NCBI RefSeq assembly: GCF_001613085.1
Contig: NZ_BDBR01000062.1
Span: 1-48,183, forward strand
Length of the DNA stretch: 48,183 nucleotides
Source of the DNA: Nocardia salmonicida NBRC 13393
Lineage (GTDB): Bacteria; Actinomycetota; Actinomycetes; Mycobacteriales; Mycobacteriaceae
Direction of reading: 5' to 3'
A program made the translations under genes and the position numbers. Positions 8,810 to 17,828 of the stretch are shown piece by piece (position 1 is the stretch's first letter; every line of letters begins with the position of its first letter). The notes under the pieces are model-generated. The model searched no databases and was not told the DNA's origin. It was given only the letters and a program-made list of their open reading frames with translations.

Positions 8810-10831
8810 TCAGCCGATCGATGTCCACTCGGACACGACTTGGATGTGCTTTCCGTGCTGGGCGATCTCTGGCCAACTCGTGTAGCTACTGAAGGGCAAT
8901 CGGTCCGCGATAGATTCGGTCACCGTCGTGTACCAGGTGCTGTTCTCGCTTCCCCTTGAGGCGATATTGATCGCCGCCAGATAGTGGCCGCCCGCGGTAA
9001 ACCGGACGACAGCGAGGGATTGGCGGGTCCGGGCATCGCCGTGGCGGTCCGTCGGAGCGAATCCTGTCGCGATATCGAACTTGCGGAGTCTCGAGCCCAG
9101 GTTCGGCCAGGACATCACCTGGTCGATCGGGCCACCGCTGCCCGTGGACGTCGTCTCCCAGCTCGGGCCGCGCCGGACCGCTACATAGTTGTAGCTGCCC
9201 CGGCCGAAGCGAATGATCGAGCCGTCCGGTGGTTCGGCTGGCAAGGGATTCGAAACGGGTTGAACAAGCGGAAGTGGTTCGAGCAGCGGCCTTGCCGCCG
9301 CGAGGTCATACGCGAGTGGATCAGGCAGTTCGGGGCCGAGTCGAGGGCACGTGACCGGGACTCCGTCCAGTACCTGCGCAGACGCTTCGTTAGCTTTGAT
9401 GCTGTCGATGCGGATCTTCGCGGCGACAGCCGAACCGGTGATGTCTCCCCAGCAAGCGGTGACGAGGCCACGTCGCTCGAGATGTTGGATGAGTGGCGCG
9501 AAGCGCTGGCTCATCTGCGGAGTGAGCTGGCCGATCCGCTGATCGTCGATTCGCAGCTCCACGTGCGGTTTCGCTTTTCCGGACTCCGGCACGTTCTCGT
9601 GAAGGGTGACGATCAAGACGCCGTGCCCGCTCGCAGGTACCACCTTCCGGAGCACATCGAAGTGCTCCTGTTCCTTGGTCACCTGCACGATGGCCGAACG
9701 CGGAAGGATTGTGTAGAGGACGGTCGGCGGGTCGTTCAAGGGGATCGCGTCACACGCGTCGCCGAGACCGAGCTGCACCGACGCTCTGGGCTCGACCCCG
9801 TCCCACCCGTCGTATTCGTAGTAGTCGATACGGCCGGAGGTCGTCGGAACGAATCCCGAGGCGATGATGCGTCTGATGGGACCTGCCCAGCCTGCAGCAC
9901 TTTCGTCATCGAGGTATCCGATAGTTCGACGGTCCGCGCGCACAGAAATGGCCCACTGGCCGCGCGGTCCGAATGGCTCGGGAATCAGTTCGAACTCGGG
10001 GGTCAGCTCGATTCGTTCCTCGGGCAGAGGGTTTGGAAGGAGGCTTCGAATCGCCGGCAGATGCTCTTCGGTGACGTCGAGCTCGTGGTCGCGCCAGTTT
10101 CGCGGCTGACTCCAGAGCCGATACGGCGACCCTGTTTCGTGTTCGGGAGCGCGCCCGGCTTGAACCCTCGCCGCCGCAGGCTCGACGGGGGAGTCGGCAG
10201 CATCATCTACCTCGACGCCGAAATCTGTTGCCAGACCGGCGAGTCCGGAATCCCAGCCTTGGCCCACCGCCCGAAGCTTCCATACACCGGCGCGGCGGTA
10301 GACCTCACCGAAAACGAACGCCGTCTCCGTGGTCGCGTCTGCGGTGACGTATTCGGCCAGCGGACGCCCGGCATCGTCGACGACTTCGAAGGTGAGATCT
10401 CCGAGCGCGCCGAAGTTCCCGGTCGCAATGCTGCCCGCGAGCGCGACCGTATGGACATGGTCGGGAACGGTGGACAAGTCGATCACGATCCGGGCTCGCG
10501 TGCTCCCTCGCACTCCGTCGGTGCCCTCGAACCGCACTGAACCATCCGCGGACCGCGGCTGGTTGTAGAAGATGAAGTCGGAGTCGGATCCGACCTTTCC
10601 GTCGGCCCCCAGCAGCAGTGCAGAAACATCCACGTCTGCCGCAGGGTCGGCCCAACCGATGACGGCAGCGACGCGGGTCGTGTCCGCGGGGATCGGAAGG
10701 TTTTGTCCGCGCAACAACTTCGGTGCCTCCACGGCTTCACGTGCCTTTCGGTTCAGCGGAATGTCTCGACGGATCTGCCATGGTCTCGCGTCGGGCCCCG
10801 AGCTTGTTACGCGCCAATCGTCCGAGGCCAC
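8810..10831 (-). CDS. TerD-domain multidomain protein
   Basis: A 673-residue protein. Residues ~39-215 are a TerD domain: LLRGQNLPIP, IGWAD, DVSALLLGADGKV, DSDFIFYNQP, then VFGEVYRR and WKLRAVGQGW. TerD modules bind calcium and occur in tellurite-resistance and stress/defence loci. The middle holds two copies of a ~40-residue unit, VRADRRTIGYLDDESA and LRIDDQRIGQLTPQMS, each followed by P-[IL]-[RI]-x-[IL] and G-[FL]-V, resembling a HIRAN-like fold. The last 150 residues are unrecognised. GTG 10831 is chosen as the only start upstream of the TerD domain near the previous stop (7 nt gap); its ribosome site is weak. Probably co-transcribed with the coiled-coil gene at 10839. Confidence 0.75.
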   Translation of the reverse strand: MASDDWRVTSSGPDARPWQIRRDIPLNRKAREAVEAPKLLRGQNLPIPADTTRVAAVIGWADPAADVDVSALLLGADGKVGSDSDFIFYNQPRSADGSVRFEGTDGVRGSTRARIVIDLSTVPDHVHTVALAGSIATGNFGALGDLTFEVVDDAGRPLAEYVTADATTETAFVFGEVYRRAGVWKLRAVGQGWDSGLAGLATDFGVEVDDAADSPVEPAAARVQAGRAPEHETGSPYRLWSQPRNWRDHELDVTEEHLPAIRSLLPNPLPEERIELTPEFELIPEPFGPRGQWAISVRADRRTIGYLDDESAAGWAGPIRRIIASGFVPTTSGRIDYYEYDGWDGVEPRASVQLGLGDACDAIPLNDPPTVLYTILPRSAIVQVTKEQEHFDVLRKVVPASGHGVLIVTLHENVPESGKAKPHVELRIDDQRIGQLTPQMSQRFAPLIQHLERRGLVTACWGDITGSAVAAKIRIDSIKANEASAQVLDGVPVTCPRLGPELPDPLAYDLAAARPLLEPLPLVQPVSNPLPAEPPDGSIIRFGRGSYNYVAVRRGPSWETTSTGSGGPIDQVMSWPNLGSRLRKFDIATGFAPTDRHGDARTRQSLAVVRFTAGGHYLAAINIASRGSENSTWYTTVTESIADRLPFSSYTSWPEIAQHGKHIQVVSEWTSIG

Positions 10832-10838
10832 ACTGCCG

Positions 10839-12110
10839 CTACTTACTCCACGGTGAGGCGGTGTTGTCCGTATCCGGTTCGGCTTCTTTGCGGCGGTGGG
10901 CCGCGACGCGTTGGGCGCTGCGGCCGAGGATGTCCAAGCCGGTCGCGCCAGCGTCGAGTCCGCGCGAGCCCAGCACCTTGGCCGAGTCGCCGAAGGACTT
11001 GACGCGAGTTCCGAGTTCGGCGAGCGCATCTCGCACGGTCGGGTCCTCATGATCGTGCCAACCGAGGACTTCTGCTCGACGTGCGGTCGCGAAACTGTCG
11101 AGGTCGCACCGCAGTTGCACGACGTCGCGCTTGAGTTGCGTCGTCGACAACCATCGCAGGAGCTCGAGGGGTTTGATCGCCGCGTAGCTCGCGAGCTCGG
11201 CACGAGCTTTGAGCAACAGCTCGCTGTCGGAGTCGAGCTGTTCGGCGAGTATTCGGCGGGCAGTCGCGATCACCAGCTCGAGGTTGGCGAACTCGGTTTC
11301 GCGGACTCGTTCGATGCGCAGGCGCTGCCACTGATACATCGAATCTTGTGCGAGCACGAGCAACTCGAGGGTTTCACCCAGGCGATTGTCGCTCACTGCC
11401 CGTGTCAGGTATTTGGCGCGATCTTGCACGGGTTTCGTGCGGTCGAAACCGTCGATGGTTCTGTTGATGTGGGCGCGCAGGCGCTCGACGACTGTCTCGA
11501 TTGTCGGTCCCAAGTGTGCGACCGAGTCCCAGTCGACCGCGGGCAGCGTGCCGGTTTCATCGAGCGTGTGCACGATCCGCGTCAACGATCGGTGATGTCC
11601 GATGACGTCACCGATCGTGGTTGCCTTGGCCAGGTTCAACACCTGATCAACGGTGCCTTCGACACGCTCGATGGCCGCAGTTGTCTCAGCTATCGCGGTC
11701 TGAAGAGCGATCGTCGCGACGGCCATTTGCAGCGAGAGCGCTTTGGTCCCTGCCAGTTGTGCTGGCTGCCACTGCATTTGGCCGCGAAAACGCCCAGCGA
11801 CGTCGGTCACTGTCATCCGGTTGAAGCCCGATTCCCCAGGGATCACTTTGAACTTGCGCAACAACTCGACATCGGCCGGCCGGATCCGGACGAAGGTTCC
11901 GTGCTGAGCGCCGATCGCAGCCAGCCCGGTGGCCAGGGCAGCCGCGCCGGTGACGGTTTGCGCGTCCACGCCGGCCACTTCGACCATCTCCACCGCGTTG
12001 AAGCGCAGCTTGCGTAAGTACGTGGCAACAGCGTCGGCGTCGCCAGCGACAAGTAGCCCCTCCGGTTCAACGGAAACGCTGAGAGCGGTCTCGCTATCGG
12101 GCTGATCCAC
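10839..12110 (-). CDS. Helical/coiled-coil hypothetical protein upstream of TerD gene
   Basis: A 423-residue, largely alpha-helical protein. A short N-terminal beta-containing domain (residues ~10-100) is followed by long amphipathic helices rich in Ala, Glu, Arg and Leu (TAIAETTAAIERVEGTVDQV; later ELLLKARAELASYAAIKP). No transmembrane segment or catalytic motif is seen. GTG 12110 is chosen because AGGA precedes it and the annotated extension has low-quality composition. The stop is 7 nt before the TerD start, so the two products probably work together. Its long helices recall toxic-anion-resistance partners of Ter proteins, but I do not see real TelA similarity. Confidence 0.65.
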   Translation of the reverse strand: MDQPDSETALSVSVEPEGLLVAGDADAVATYLRKLRFNAVEMVEVAGVDAQTVTGAAALATGLAAIGAQHGTFVRIRPADVELLRKFKVIPGESGFNRMTVTDVAGRFRGQMQWQPAQLAGTKALSLQMAVATIALQTAIAETTAAIERVEGTVDQVLNLAKATTIGDVIGHHRSLTRIVHTLDETGTLPAVDWDSVAHLGPTIETVVERLRAHINRTIDGFDRTKPVQDRAKYLTRAVSDNRLGETLELLVLAQDSMYQWQRLRIERVRETEFANLELVIATARRILAEQLDSDSELLLKARAELASYAAIKPLELLRWLSTTQLKRDVVQLRCDLDSFATARRAEVLGWHDHEDPTVRDALAELGTRVKSFGDSAKVLGSRGLDAGATGLDILGRSAQRVAAHRRKEAEPDTDNTASPWSK

Positions 12111-12221
12111 CGTTGATCCTCTGCTCGGCTGGCACTGTGTGGCCAGGCTACTTGCAGATTGTCGAGATCGTCGGCGGTCCAATACTCTTGGTGAGATTCA
12201 GACATCGCCTCGTGGGTTACC

Positions 12222-12702
12222 TCAAGAGCCCGAGCGGTCGAAACAAATACCAACCGGTTCGTGATGCCTGAATCTCAGGCCAGACAACGGCTCCAGCGTC
12301 TGACGGATCAGCGGCTCCACGCCCACCCAGTCGAGGCCACCATGCCCGCAGCCGAGCGCCGGGATGGCCAGTGACCGGGATCTCGTTCCGCTCGATGGTC
12401 TCGGCAAGGGACGGTAGGCCCGCGGCTACGTCGGCCAGGCGGCTGGGGGAGCGCCAGTGCCGTTTCGTCGGGAAGTTGATGATGAACCGCGGACCGCTCG
12501 TGGCGCCGGTTGCCCACATGTGCATCGCACCGATTTGAACTTCGCCGGCCCGTGCGGCTCGGGCGTACTCCCGAAACATCTCCGGGTAGGTCTGCTTGAA
12601 CTGCAACGCGATCCCCTTGCCCATCACACCGACGGTGTTTACGGCGTTGACAAGCGCTTCGACGTCGGCGTTGAGTAGGTCGCCGGATTGCTCACGGATC
12701 AT
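12222..12702 (-). pseudogene. Macro-domain (ADP-ribose binding/DarG-like) gene, one-base frameshift
   Basis: The first ~110 residues (MIREQSGDLLNADVEALVNA, then NTVGVMGKGIALQFK and FIINFPTKRHW) are a clear macro domain of the DarG/ADP-ribose-hydrolase type. After ERNEI the reading frame changes; the next conserved block SLAIPALGCGHGGLDW continues in another frame to a stop at 12222. Removing one G from the plus-strand run 12377-12379 restores a ~160-residue protein. Such domains bind or hydrolyse ADP-ribose on nucleic acid or protein; in DarTG they neutralise a DNA ADP-ribosyltransferase, but no DarT is nearby. ATG 12702 overlaps the stop of the gene before (ATGA), so it is the last gene of a three-gene unit. 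Real frameshift versus read error is undecided. Confidence 0.8.
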
Positions 12703-13031
12703 GTGATCACCGTAGGGATGCTGCAAACGAAATAAGCTCTTGCGTAGGTGTTCTCGTCATCGACGGTGATCACGTCGCACGTTCGGATAATGATGCTGGG
12801 CAGTTCAGTGCCGAGGTGCGCGAGGTGGGGAGTGAAGATGGCTTCGGCGGCGGTCCGGTGGGCGGTGGTGATCAATCGGGTGATCGGGTCTGGGGTCCGT
12901 GGGGTGAACACGATGGTTTTCGCGAGGTCGTAGCCGTATCGCTTTGCGAGGGAGCGGATTCGGATCTCGTCCCAGTTCTGGGCTGTTCCGGAGATGTCGG
13001 ATCGTAGGTATCCGATGGCGATGGGTTTCAT
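12699..13031 (-). CDS. Resolvase-N-like hypothetical protein
   Basis: A 110-residue protein beginning MKPIAIGYLRSDISG and continuing with a helix ending SLAKRYGYDLAKTI, which mimics the N-terminal fold of serine recombinases (IGYxRVS followed by QxxxLxxxxxxxG). The usual nucleophilic Ser context and the arginines of the active site are not all present and there is no DNA-binding tail, so recombination is unlikely. The pattern is common in Nocardia and mycobacteria as small hypothetical proteins, from memory. It overlaps the winged-helix gene upstream by ATGA and the macro gene downstream by ATGA. Confidence 0.6.
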   Translation of the reverse strand: MKPIAIGYLRSDISGTAQNWDEIRIRSLAKRYGYDLAKTIVFTPRTPDPITRLITTAHRTAAEAIFTPHLAHLGTELPSIIIRTCDVITVDDENTYARAYFVCSIPTVIT

Positions 13032-13285
13032 CCGGCGAGTGCCGATCGGGGTACGTCGAGCATGGCTTGGCCGGCGGGGGTGTTGGTGTAGGCGTGGCCG
13101 CAAGGCGATAGTTCCCAGGCTTGACGGTGTGCGACGTGGCGGAGTAGGCCGTTGAGGTGGAGGGTGCGGAGTGCGCGTCTGGTTCGGCGGATGGATATGG
13201 CTGTGTTGGTAGCGATTTGGTGGTCGGTGAGTTGACCGCCAGGCCGTAGGATGCGCAGGACGAGTGCTTGGTCAAAAGTGGACAT
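13028..13285 (-). CDS. Small winged-helix DNA-binding protein
   Basis: An 85-residue protein with a winged-helix pattern: FDQALVLRILRPGG, then QIATNTAISIRRTRRALRTL (the recognition helix) and HLNGLLRHVAHRQAWELSPCG as the wing. It probably regulates its own leftward unit. ATG 13285 has GGGAGA upstream. It is divergent from the XRE/TPR regulator at 13466, with a 180-bp shared upstream region. Target unknown. Confidence 0.6.
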   Translation of the reverse strand: MSTFDQALVLRILRPGGQLTDHQIATNTAISIRRTRRALRTLHLNGLLRHVAHRQAWELSPCGHAYTNTPAGQAMLDVPRSALAG

Positions 13286-13465
13286 CGTTGTCTCCCGAAT
13301 TTGCGTCTTCCTCTCGCGTCGGCCCGCGTAACCTGGGAATACGACGTTGGCAGAGGGTGGATGAGAACGTCTTCCAGCGTGACGGGGACGGCGGGTTCCG
13401 AACAGCGCCGAACCTCATACGAAGGTGATACGAGTCCGACCCACAGATGACGGCGAAGACAAGGG

Positions 13466-14743
13466 GTGACGATGATCGTCGGCAAGTGGACAGCGGTGCA
13501 CGTGCGGGCGTTGCGGGTGGACGCGCTGAGAGAAAGCCAACCGACCTTCGCCGCGCGATTGGGCTATGAGGTTGTCACCGTTCGAAAGTGGGAGTGCCGG
13601 GCAACCGAGGCGAAGCCGGTTCGCGGTGCGTCGGCGGCCGCGCTCGACACGCAACTCGCTCGACTCACCGCTGATCAGCTCCATCGAATGCAGCTGGCGC
13701 TCGTAACGAACACGGAGAGCGAGGATGACGTGAACCGCAGGCAGTTCGGCATCGCGGCCACCGTGAGTGCGGTCTCGCTGGCAGGACCGGCGGTCGGGAC
13801 CAATCCGGCGGACATACAGCCGCGTCGTATCGGGCTGGACGAAGTGAGGACGTGGATCGAGTACACGGAGGAACTCGAGCAACGCGATCAACGCGAAGGC
13901 GGGGACCGGTTGGTGCGTGCAGCGAGTTCCGCGCTGATGCGGGCTCGTCGTGAGTTCGATGGCGCCGACTGCGATCCGGCAACGGGCGCCGCGGCCGCCA
14001 GCGCGGTGGGCAATCTGGCCGTGATCACCGGGTGGCTCGCTCATGACGCCGAACAGCATGATCTTGCCCGAGCGTCGTATCGCACGGCTCTCGAGATGTC
14101 GATGCACTCGGGAGATGACGAACTGGCCGTTCACGCCCTACTCAATGCCGCGAACCAGGAAATCCTCTTGTCCCGGCAGGCCGTAGGCAATTCACATCTG
14201 GCGCTTCAGAACGTGAGCCGGGCGGATCGGCTGGCCGAGCGCTGGAAGCCTGGTCGCGTACACGCGCTGATCGCGATCCGGCGGGCACAGGCGTGGGCTC
14301 GCATCGGGAACTCCGACGGATTCCGGACCGCGATGAGCGCGGCGCACAAAGCGATGGACAAGGCCATGGATTCCGAACTCCTCGGCCACTGCCCGAGCTG
14401 GCTGCGCTTTGTCGACCCATCGGAGATGGCGGGGCACGAGGCTCGGGGGCACGGCGACCTCGGTGACTACCACACCGCCCTCACCCACTATGAGCGGGCG
14501 TTGCAGGGACAGAGCATCCGCAACGAGGCGAACACGCGCGCATGGTATGCGGCAACCCTTGCCTCAGCGGGGGATACGCGCGGAGCTCTCGCCGAGGGAA
14601 AATCAGTGCTGGCGACTCTCGACGTGATCGGATCGACTCGTACTCTGCGCGCGATGGCGCCGATTCGAGCACTTCACGCGGCCACGGCCGCTGGCTTCGC
14701 TGACCGCTACGACCACCTCGATCGGAAGGTCTCGATAGCGTGA
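13466..14743 (+). CDS. XRE-family regulator with TPR-like C-terminus
   Basis: A 425-residue protein. Residues ~8-60 form a helix-turn-helix: VRALRVDALRESQPTFAARL followed by TVRKWECRATEAKPVRG. The remaining ~330 residues are helical with TPR-like units (HDLARASYRTALEMSMHSGD; GDYHTALTHYERALQGQS). Between them lies NRRQFGIAATVSAVSLAG, a twin-arginine-like string often found in this actinobacterial regulator group that is not expected to act as an export signal here. The start is GTG 13466 or ATG 13472; AAGGGG just before fits either. It overlaps the GNAT gene by GTGA. Candidate regulator of the downstream ATPase/aminotransferase/kinase operon. Confidence 0.8.
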   Translation: MTMIVGKWTAVHVRALRVDALRESQPTFAARLGYEVVTVRKWECRATEAKPVRGASAAALDTQLARLTADQLHRMQLALVTNTESEDDVNRRQFGIAATVSAVSLAGPAVGTNPADIQPRRIGLDEVRTWIEYTEELEQRDQREGGDRLVRAASSALMRARREFDGADCDPATGAAAASAVGNLAVITGWLAHDAEQHDLARASYRTALEMSMHSGDDELAVHALLNAANQEILLSRQAVGNSHLALQNVSRADRLAERWKPGRVHALIAIRRAQAWARIGNSDGFRTAMSAAHKAMDKAMDSELLGHCPSWLRFVDPSEMAGHEARGHGDLGDYHTALTHYERALQGQSIRNEANTRAWYAATLASAGDTRGALAEGKSVLATLDVIGSTRTLRAMAPIRALHAATAAGFADRYDHLDRKVSIA

Positions 14744-15321
14744 ACGGCTTGCGGTTCACGCACTACACGGCTGCTGCCGCGCGCGAAGGTCACGACGTCG
14801 TGGAGGATGTCTTTCGCCGGTCTTACCGTGATGCCATCGAATCGGGACACGCCTTTGATTCACCGGAAGCGTTCATGCAGCGCTTCGATGCGTACACCGA
14901 CCCCGCACGGGGAAGCGGCTTCGAACTCGTCGTTGCCTACCTGGACGATGTTGCGGTCGGCCAGAGTTGGGGATGGCCGCTGACGCCCAAAACAGCCTGG
15001 TGGGTAGGTCTCCGACTGAATGACTCCGCCTCAGACATGGCTGAATTCATCGAGGAAAGTGGTGCGAGGACTTTCGCGCTGAGCGAGATCATGGTCGACC
15101 AGGCTTATGCAGGACGAGGCATCGCCCGCGAGCTTCACGATGAGCTGCTCAAGGGTCGAAGTGAAGTCCGCGCGACGCTACTGGTCGAGCCTGACAACGA
15201 CAGGGCCTACAGCGCGTATCGCCGTTGGGGATGGGCTCGTGTCGGGAATCTGACCCCCTCGTGGCCCGATGCGCCGACCTTCGATGTACTGATGAAGCAC
15301 CTCGAGGAGGCGTCCTCGTAG
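14740..15321 (+). CDS. GNAT-family N-acetyltransferase
   Basis: A 193-residue GNAT acetyltransferase. The acetyl-CoA loop is visible in MVDQAYAGRGIARELHDELL (pattern Q/R-x-x-G-x-G/A) near residues 115-135, followed by LLVEPDNDRAYSAYRRWGW, the typical end of the fold. Substrate unknown. GTG 14740 overlaps the regulator stop (GTGA), so the two are co-translated. A 119-bp gap separates it from the ATPase gene. Confidence 0.82.
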   Translation: MNGLRFTHYTAAAAREGHDVVEDVFRRSYRDAIESGHAFDSPEAFMQRFDAYTDPARGSGFELVVAYLDDVAVGQSWGWPLTPKTAWWVGLRLNDSASDMAEFIEESGARTFALSEIMVDQAYAGRGIARELHDELLKGRSEVRATLLVEPDNDRAYSAYRRWGWARVGNLTPSWPDAPTFDVLMKHLEEASS

Positions 15322-15440
15322 CTGCTGGACGTTCGCCCAATCCTATGGCACCACAACAGCTCTCGATCAGACGGCCTATCCATCTATGATGCGTGCAAAG
15401 CCATGTGCGTAGCACAAGGACCATAAGCGAGGGGAACGCT

Positions 15441-17828
15441 TTGCCGGGGACAGCCGCACCAGCCCCGCTGGTGGATAGAATCGATGAACTGGCGCTGTTG
15501 TTGAGGGCCGTCGATCAGTCGGTCGAGCAGAAGAAGGCGAGCATTATCGTCCTGCGAGGCGAGGCGGGGGTCGGAAAGACGAGCCTGCTGACGACGTTCG
15601 CTCACGAGGCTGCCGTCCGGCACAGCGCTGCGCACCTGTTGACCGGCTATGGCCAGGCGATGCTGAATTCGCTCGCCTCGGATTCGTTCCAGGCTGTGCG
15701 CGAGTGCCTGCGCTCGATGGCAGCTTCTGCGCAACGATCGAGTTCGCCGTCCCGCTGGCATCGAATCACCCAATCTTTCAAAGAAAACGCACCCGACTGG
15801 ATCGAATCTGTGCCGGTCGTTGGCCAGGTGCTCGCAGCTGGCGTCCGAACCGGACAGTCCTACGCAGCGAGTGGCGGTGAACGGACGGAGATGGACAGCC
15901 GCCTCGACCAGCTACTCCGCCTCATCGAGGACATCGTCACCGATACTCCGCTCCTGATGGTGCTCGATGATCTGCATTGGGCGGATACCGCGACCATCGA
16001 CCTTCTGACAACGATCGCGCTGCGGGTGAAGGGCCCACTCGTCCTGGTCCTTGCGTACCGCTCCGATCAATTGAAGTCAGTGGAGCAGACGCATCCGTTG
16101 CAACGAACGGTCTTTCGACTGTGCCGATATCTTCCCGATACACCGGTCATCGATCTGCCGCGACTGTCGCCGCAAGACACTGAGGAGCTGGTCCGTCGAA
16201 CCGTCGCCGGTCCGAGCATCGCGTCACATGCGGTATCGAGGATCGTCCGGTTGAGCGCGGGTAATCCGCTGTTCGCGGAGTCGTTGGCGCGCGTGAACCA
16301 ACGTAATGGTCATCTCCCTCCACGTCAGATCACGGCTGTCATCGAGGATCGACTGTCCTACTTGTCCTCCGAGGATCAGCGGCTGCTCGAGACGGCGGCA
16401 CTGATCGGCTACAACTTCGAAGTCGACTACCTCGCCCAACTCACCAGGCTCGACATCGACGATGTCTTCGAGCGACTGCACGTTCTGTTCGACGAGCACG
16501 ATCTCGTCCGCCCGGCCGATCGACGAAATGAGTACGACCGCTACCGCATTCATCACCCGCTCTTCGCGCAGGTATTGCGGGAACGCGGCGTGGCCAACGG
16601 ACCACGGTGGCGGCGCCACCACACCAAACTGCTGCAGATCATCGAGGCTGAGCAGGACTGGGACGACGAGTTGTGGGTGCGTGCCGCAGCGGTCGCTGTC
16701 GAAGCACGCAACAGCGCGAAGGCCGGGCCGCTCGCGTTGCAAGCCGCGCGACGTCAGTTCGCGCTGGGAGCAGTCTCGAAAGCGCGTGACCTCGCACGGA
16801 TCGCAGTCGAAAACGCACCGAGCTTCGATGCCTTCGCACTACTGGCCGAATGTCTCGCTGCCGGCGGCGACCACGTCGGGGGAGTGGACGCGTGTGTAGC
16901 CGCGCTCGAACTTCCTGATGCTGCGACGGCGGATCCCACCTTGGTGGCACATGTACGACTGCTGTGGGCGCGAACCCTGCGCATGACCTGCCGCTGGACG
17001 GAGACGGTGGACGTACTCGACCAGTTGGCCGTCGCCTATCCAGAACCCGGTGGGTTGCTCGCGGAGACGTTGAACCTCTACGCCGAGGTCGCGCTGTGTG
17101 GGCCGGTTCAGGACTGCGTGCAGTGCATCGACCTGTGTGACCAGGTCGCGGCGATGTCCGCGGACCCCGAAGTGCAATCCCGAGCTTTTGGTCACCGAGG
17201 GCTTGCGCACCTGGCCGCGTTTCAGCCGATGGAGGCTGAACAGTGGCTGCAGAAAGCGATTGATGTCGCGGCTGCGGCCGGACATCCGTATGCCGAGTAC
17301 GAAGCCGTGCACTGGCTCAGCAAGAAGACGATGGCCTGCTTGGAGCTTGAGCGATCGGCTCAGCTGCTTGCCCAGTTGCGTGAGATGTCGCAGACCTCCG
17401 GGGTGGCCAGTGAGAACCCGCCGCACGTCCGTGACCTCAGCCGTGTGCTGGGGTTGCGGGGCGAGTTCCCGAACGCCGCCAACGCTTTCGCGGTTTTCAC
17501 CGACATCAGCCAGAACTCGGCGGCAGGACGGATTTCGACAACGCTTGCCTGCCAGCTGGCCGAGATCGAGTGGCAGCACGGCCCGGTGGCCGGAGGCGAG
17601 TTTCTCGACGAACTTGCGCGTGCGACCGGTGAAGACTTTCTGCTCGTGGAGTCTCGTCAGCTTTTGCGGGGGCTGGTCGAACGACTCCGTGAACGCCCTT
17701 TGGTCTGGGATCCGGTTTCGTTCGCTGTCAGCGTGTTGGGCGTGCCCGAGGAGGACGCGCAAGCAGCCGACGCCATTTTCCGGTTCGATGTGCCGAGCTT
17801 GGCGCAGCTGAGAGGCGGGTTGCTATGA
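15441..17828 (+). CDS. LAL/STAND-type ATPase without a DNA-binding tail
   Basis: A 795-residue protein starting from TTG 15441, preferred because GAGGGG (15429-15434) sits 6 nt upstream and similarity begins soon after. Walker A GEAGVGKTS at residues ~40-48, Walker B LLMVLDDLHWAD at ~171-182, then a sensor-like RSDQ and a NB-ARC/MalT-style helical region. The C-terminal half has TPR-like repeats. This is the LuxR-family LAL/AfsR architecture, but the protein ends at FDVPSLAQLRGGLL with no LuxR or SARP helix-turn-helix. It therefore looks like a signal-sensing scaffold ATPase and not a transcription factor. It overlaps the aminotransferase by ATGA. A plausible but weak -10 (TATGAT at 15385-15390) lies upstream. 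Confidence 0.75.
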   Translation: MPGTAAPAPLVDRIDELALLLRAVDQSVEQKKASIIVLRGEAGVGKTSLLTTFAHEAAVRHSAAHLLTGYGQAMLNSLASDSFQAVRECLRSMAASAQRSSSPSRWHRITQSFKENAPDWIESVPVVGQVLAAGVRTGQSYAASGGERTEMDSRLDQLLRLIEDIVTDTPLLMVLDDLHWADTATIDLLTTIALRVKGPLVLVLAYRSDQLKSVEQTHPLQRTVFRLCRYLPDTPVIDLPRLSPQDTEELVRRTVAGPSIASHAVSRIVRLSAGNPLFAESLARVNQRNGHLPPRQITAVIEDRLSYLSSEDQRLLETAALIGYNFEVDYLAQLTRLDIDDVFERLHVLFDEHDLVRPADRRNEYDRYRIHHPLFAQVLRERGVANGPRWRRHHTKLLQIIEAEQDWDDELWVRAAAVAVEARNSAKAGPLALQAARRQFALGAVSKARDLARIAVENAPSFDAFALLAECLAAGGDHVGGVDACVAALELPDAATADPTLVAHVRLLWARTLRMTCRWTETVDVLDQLAVAYPEPGGLLAETLNLYAEVALCGPVQDCVQCIDLCDQVAAMSADPEVQSRAFGHRGLAHLAAFQPMEAEQWLQKAIDVAAAAGHPYAEYEAVHWLSKKTMACLELERSAQLLAQLREMSQTSGVASENPPHVRDLSRVLGLRGEFPNAANAFAVFTDISQNSAAGRISTTLACQLAEIEWQHGPVAGGEFLDELARATGEDFLLVESRQLLRGLVERLRERPLVWDPVSFAVSVLGVPEEDAQAADAIFRFDVPSLAQLRGGLL

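Noticed and set aside
13740..13800. Twin-arginine signal in the XRE/TPR regulator
   Set aside because: It sits after a DNA-binding domain and not at an N-terminus; this string is a family trait in such regulators.
15362..15390. TATGAT as a -10 box for the ATPase operon
   Set aside because: No acceptable -35 at 16-18 nt; kept only as a remark.
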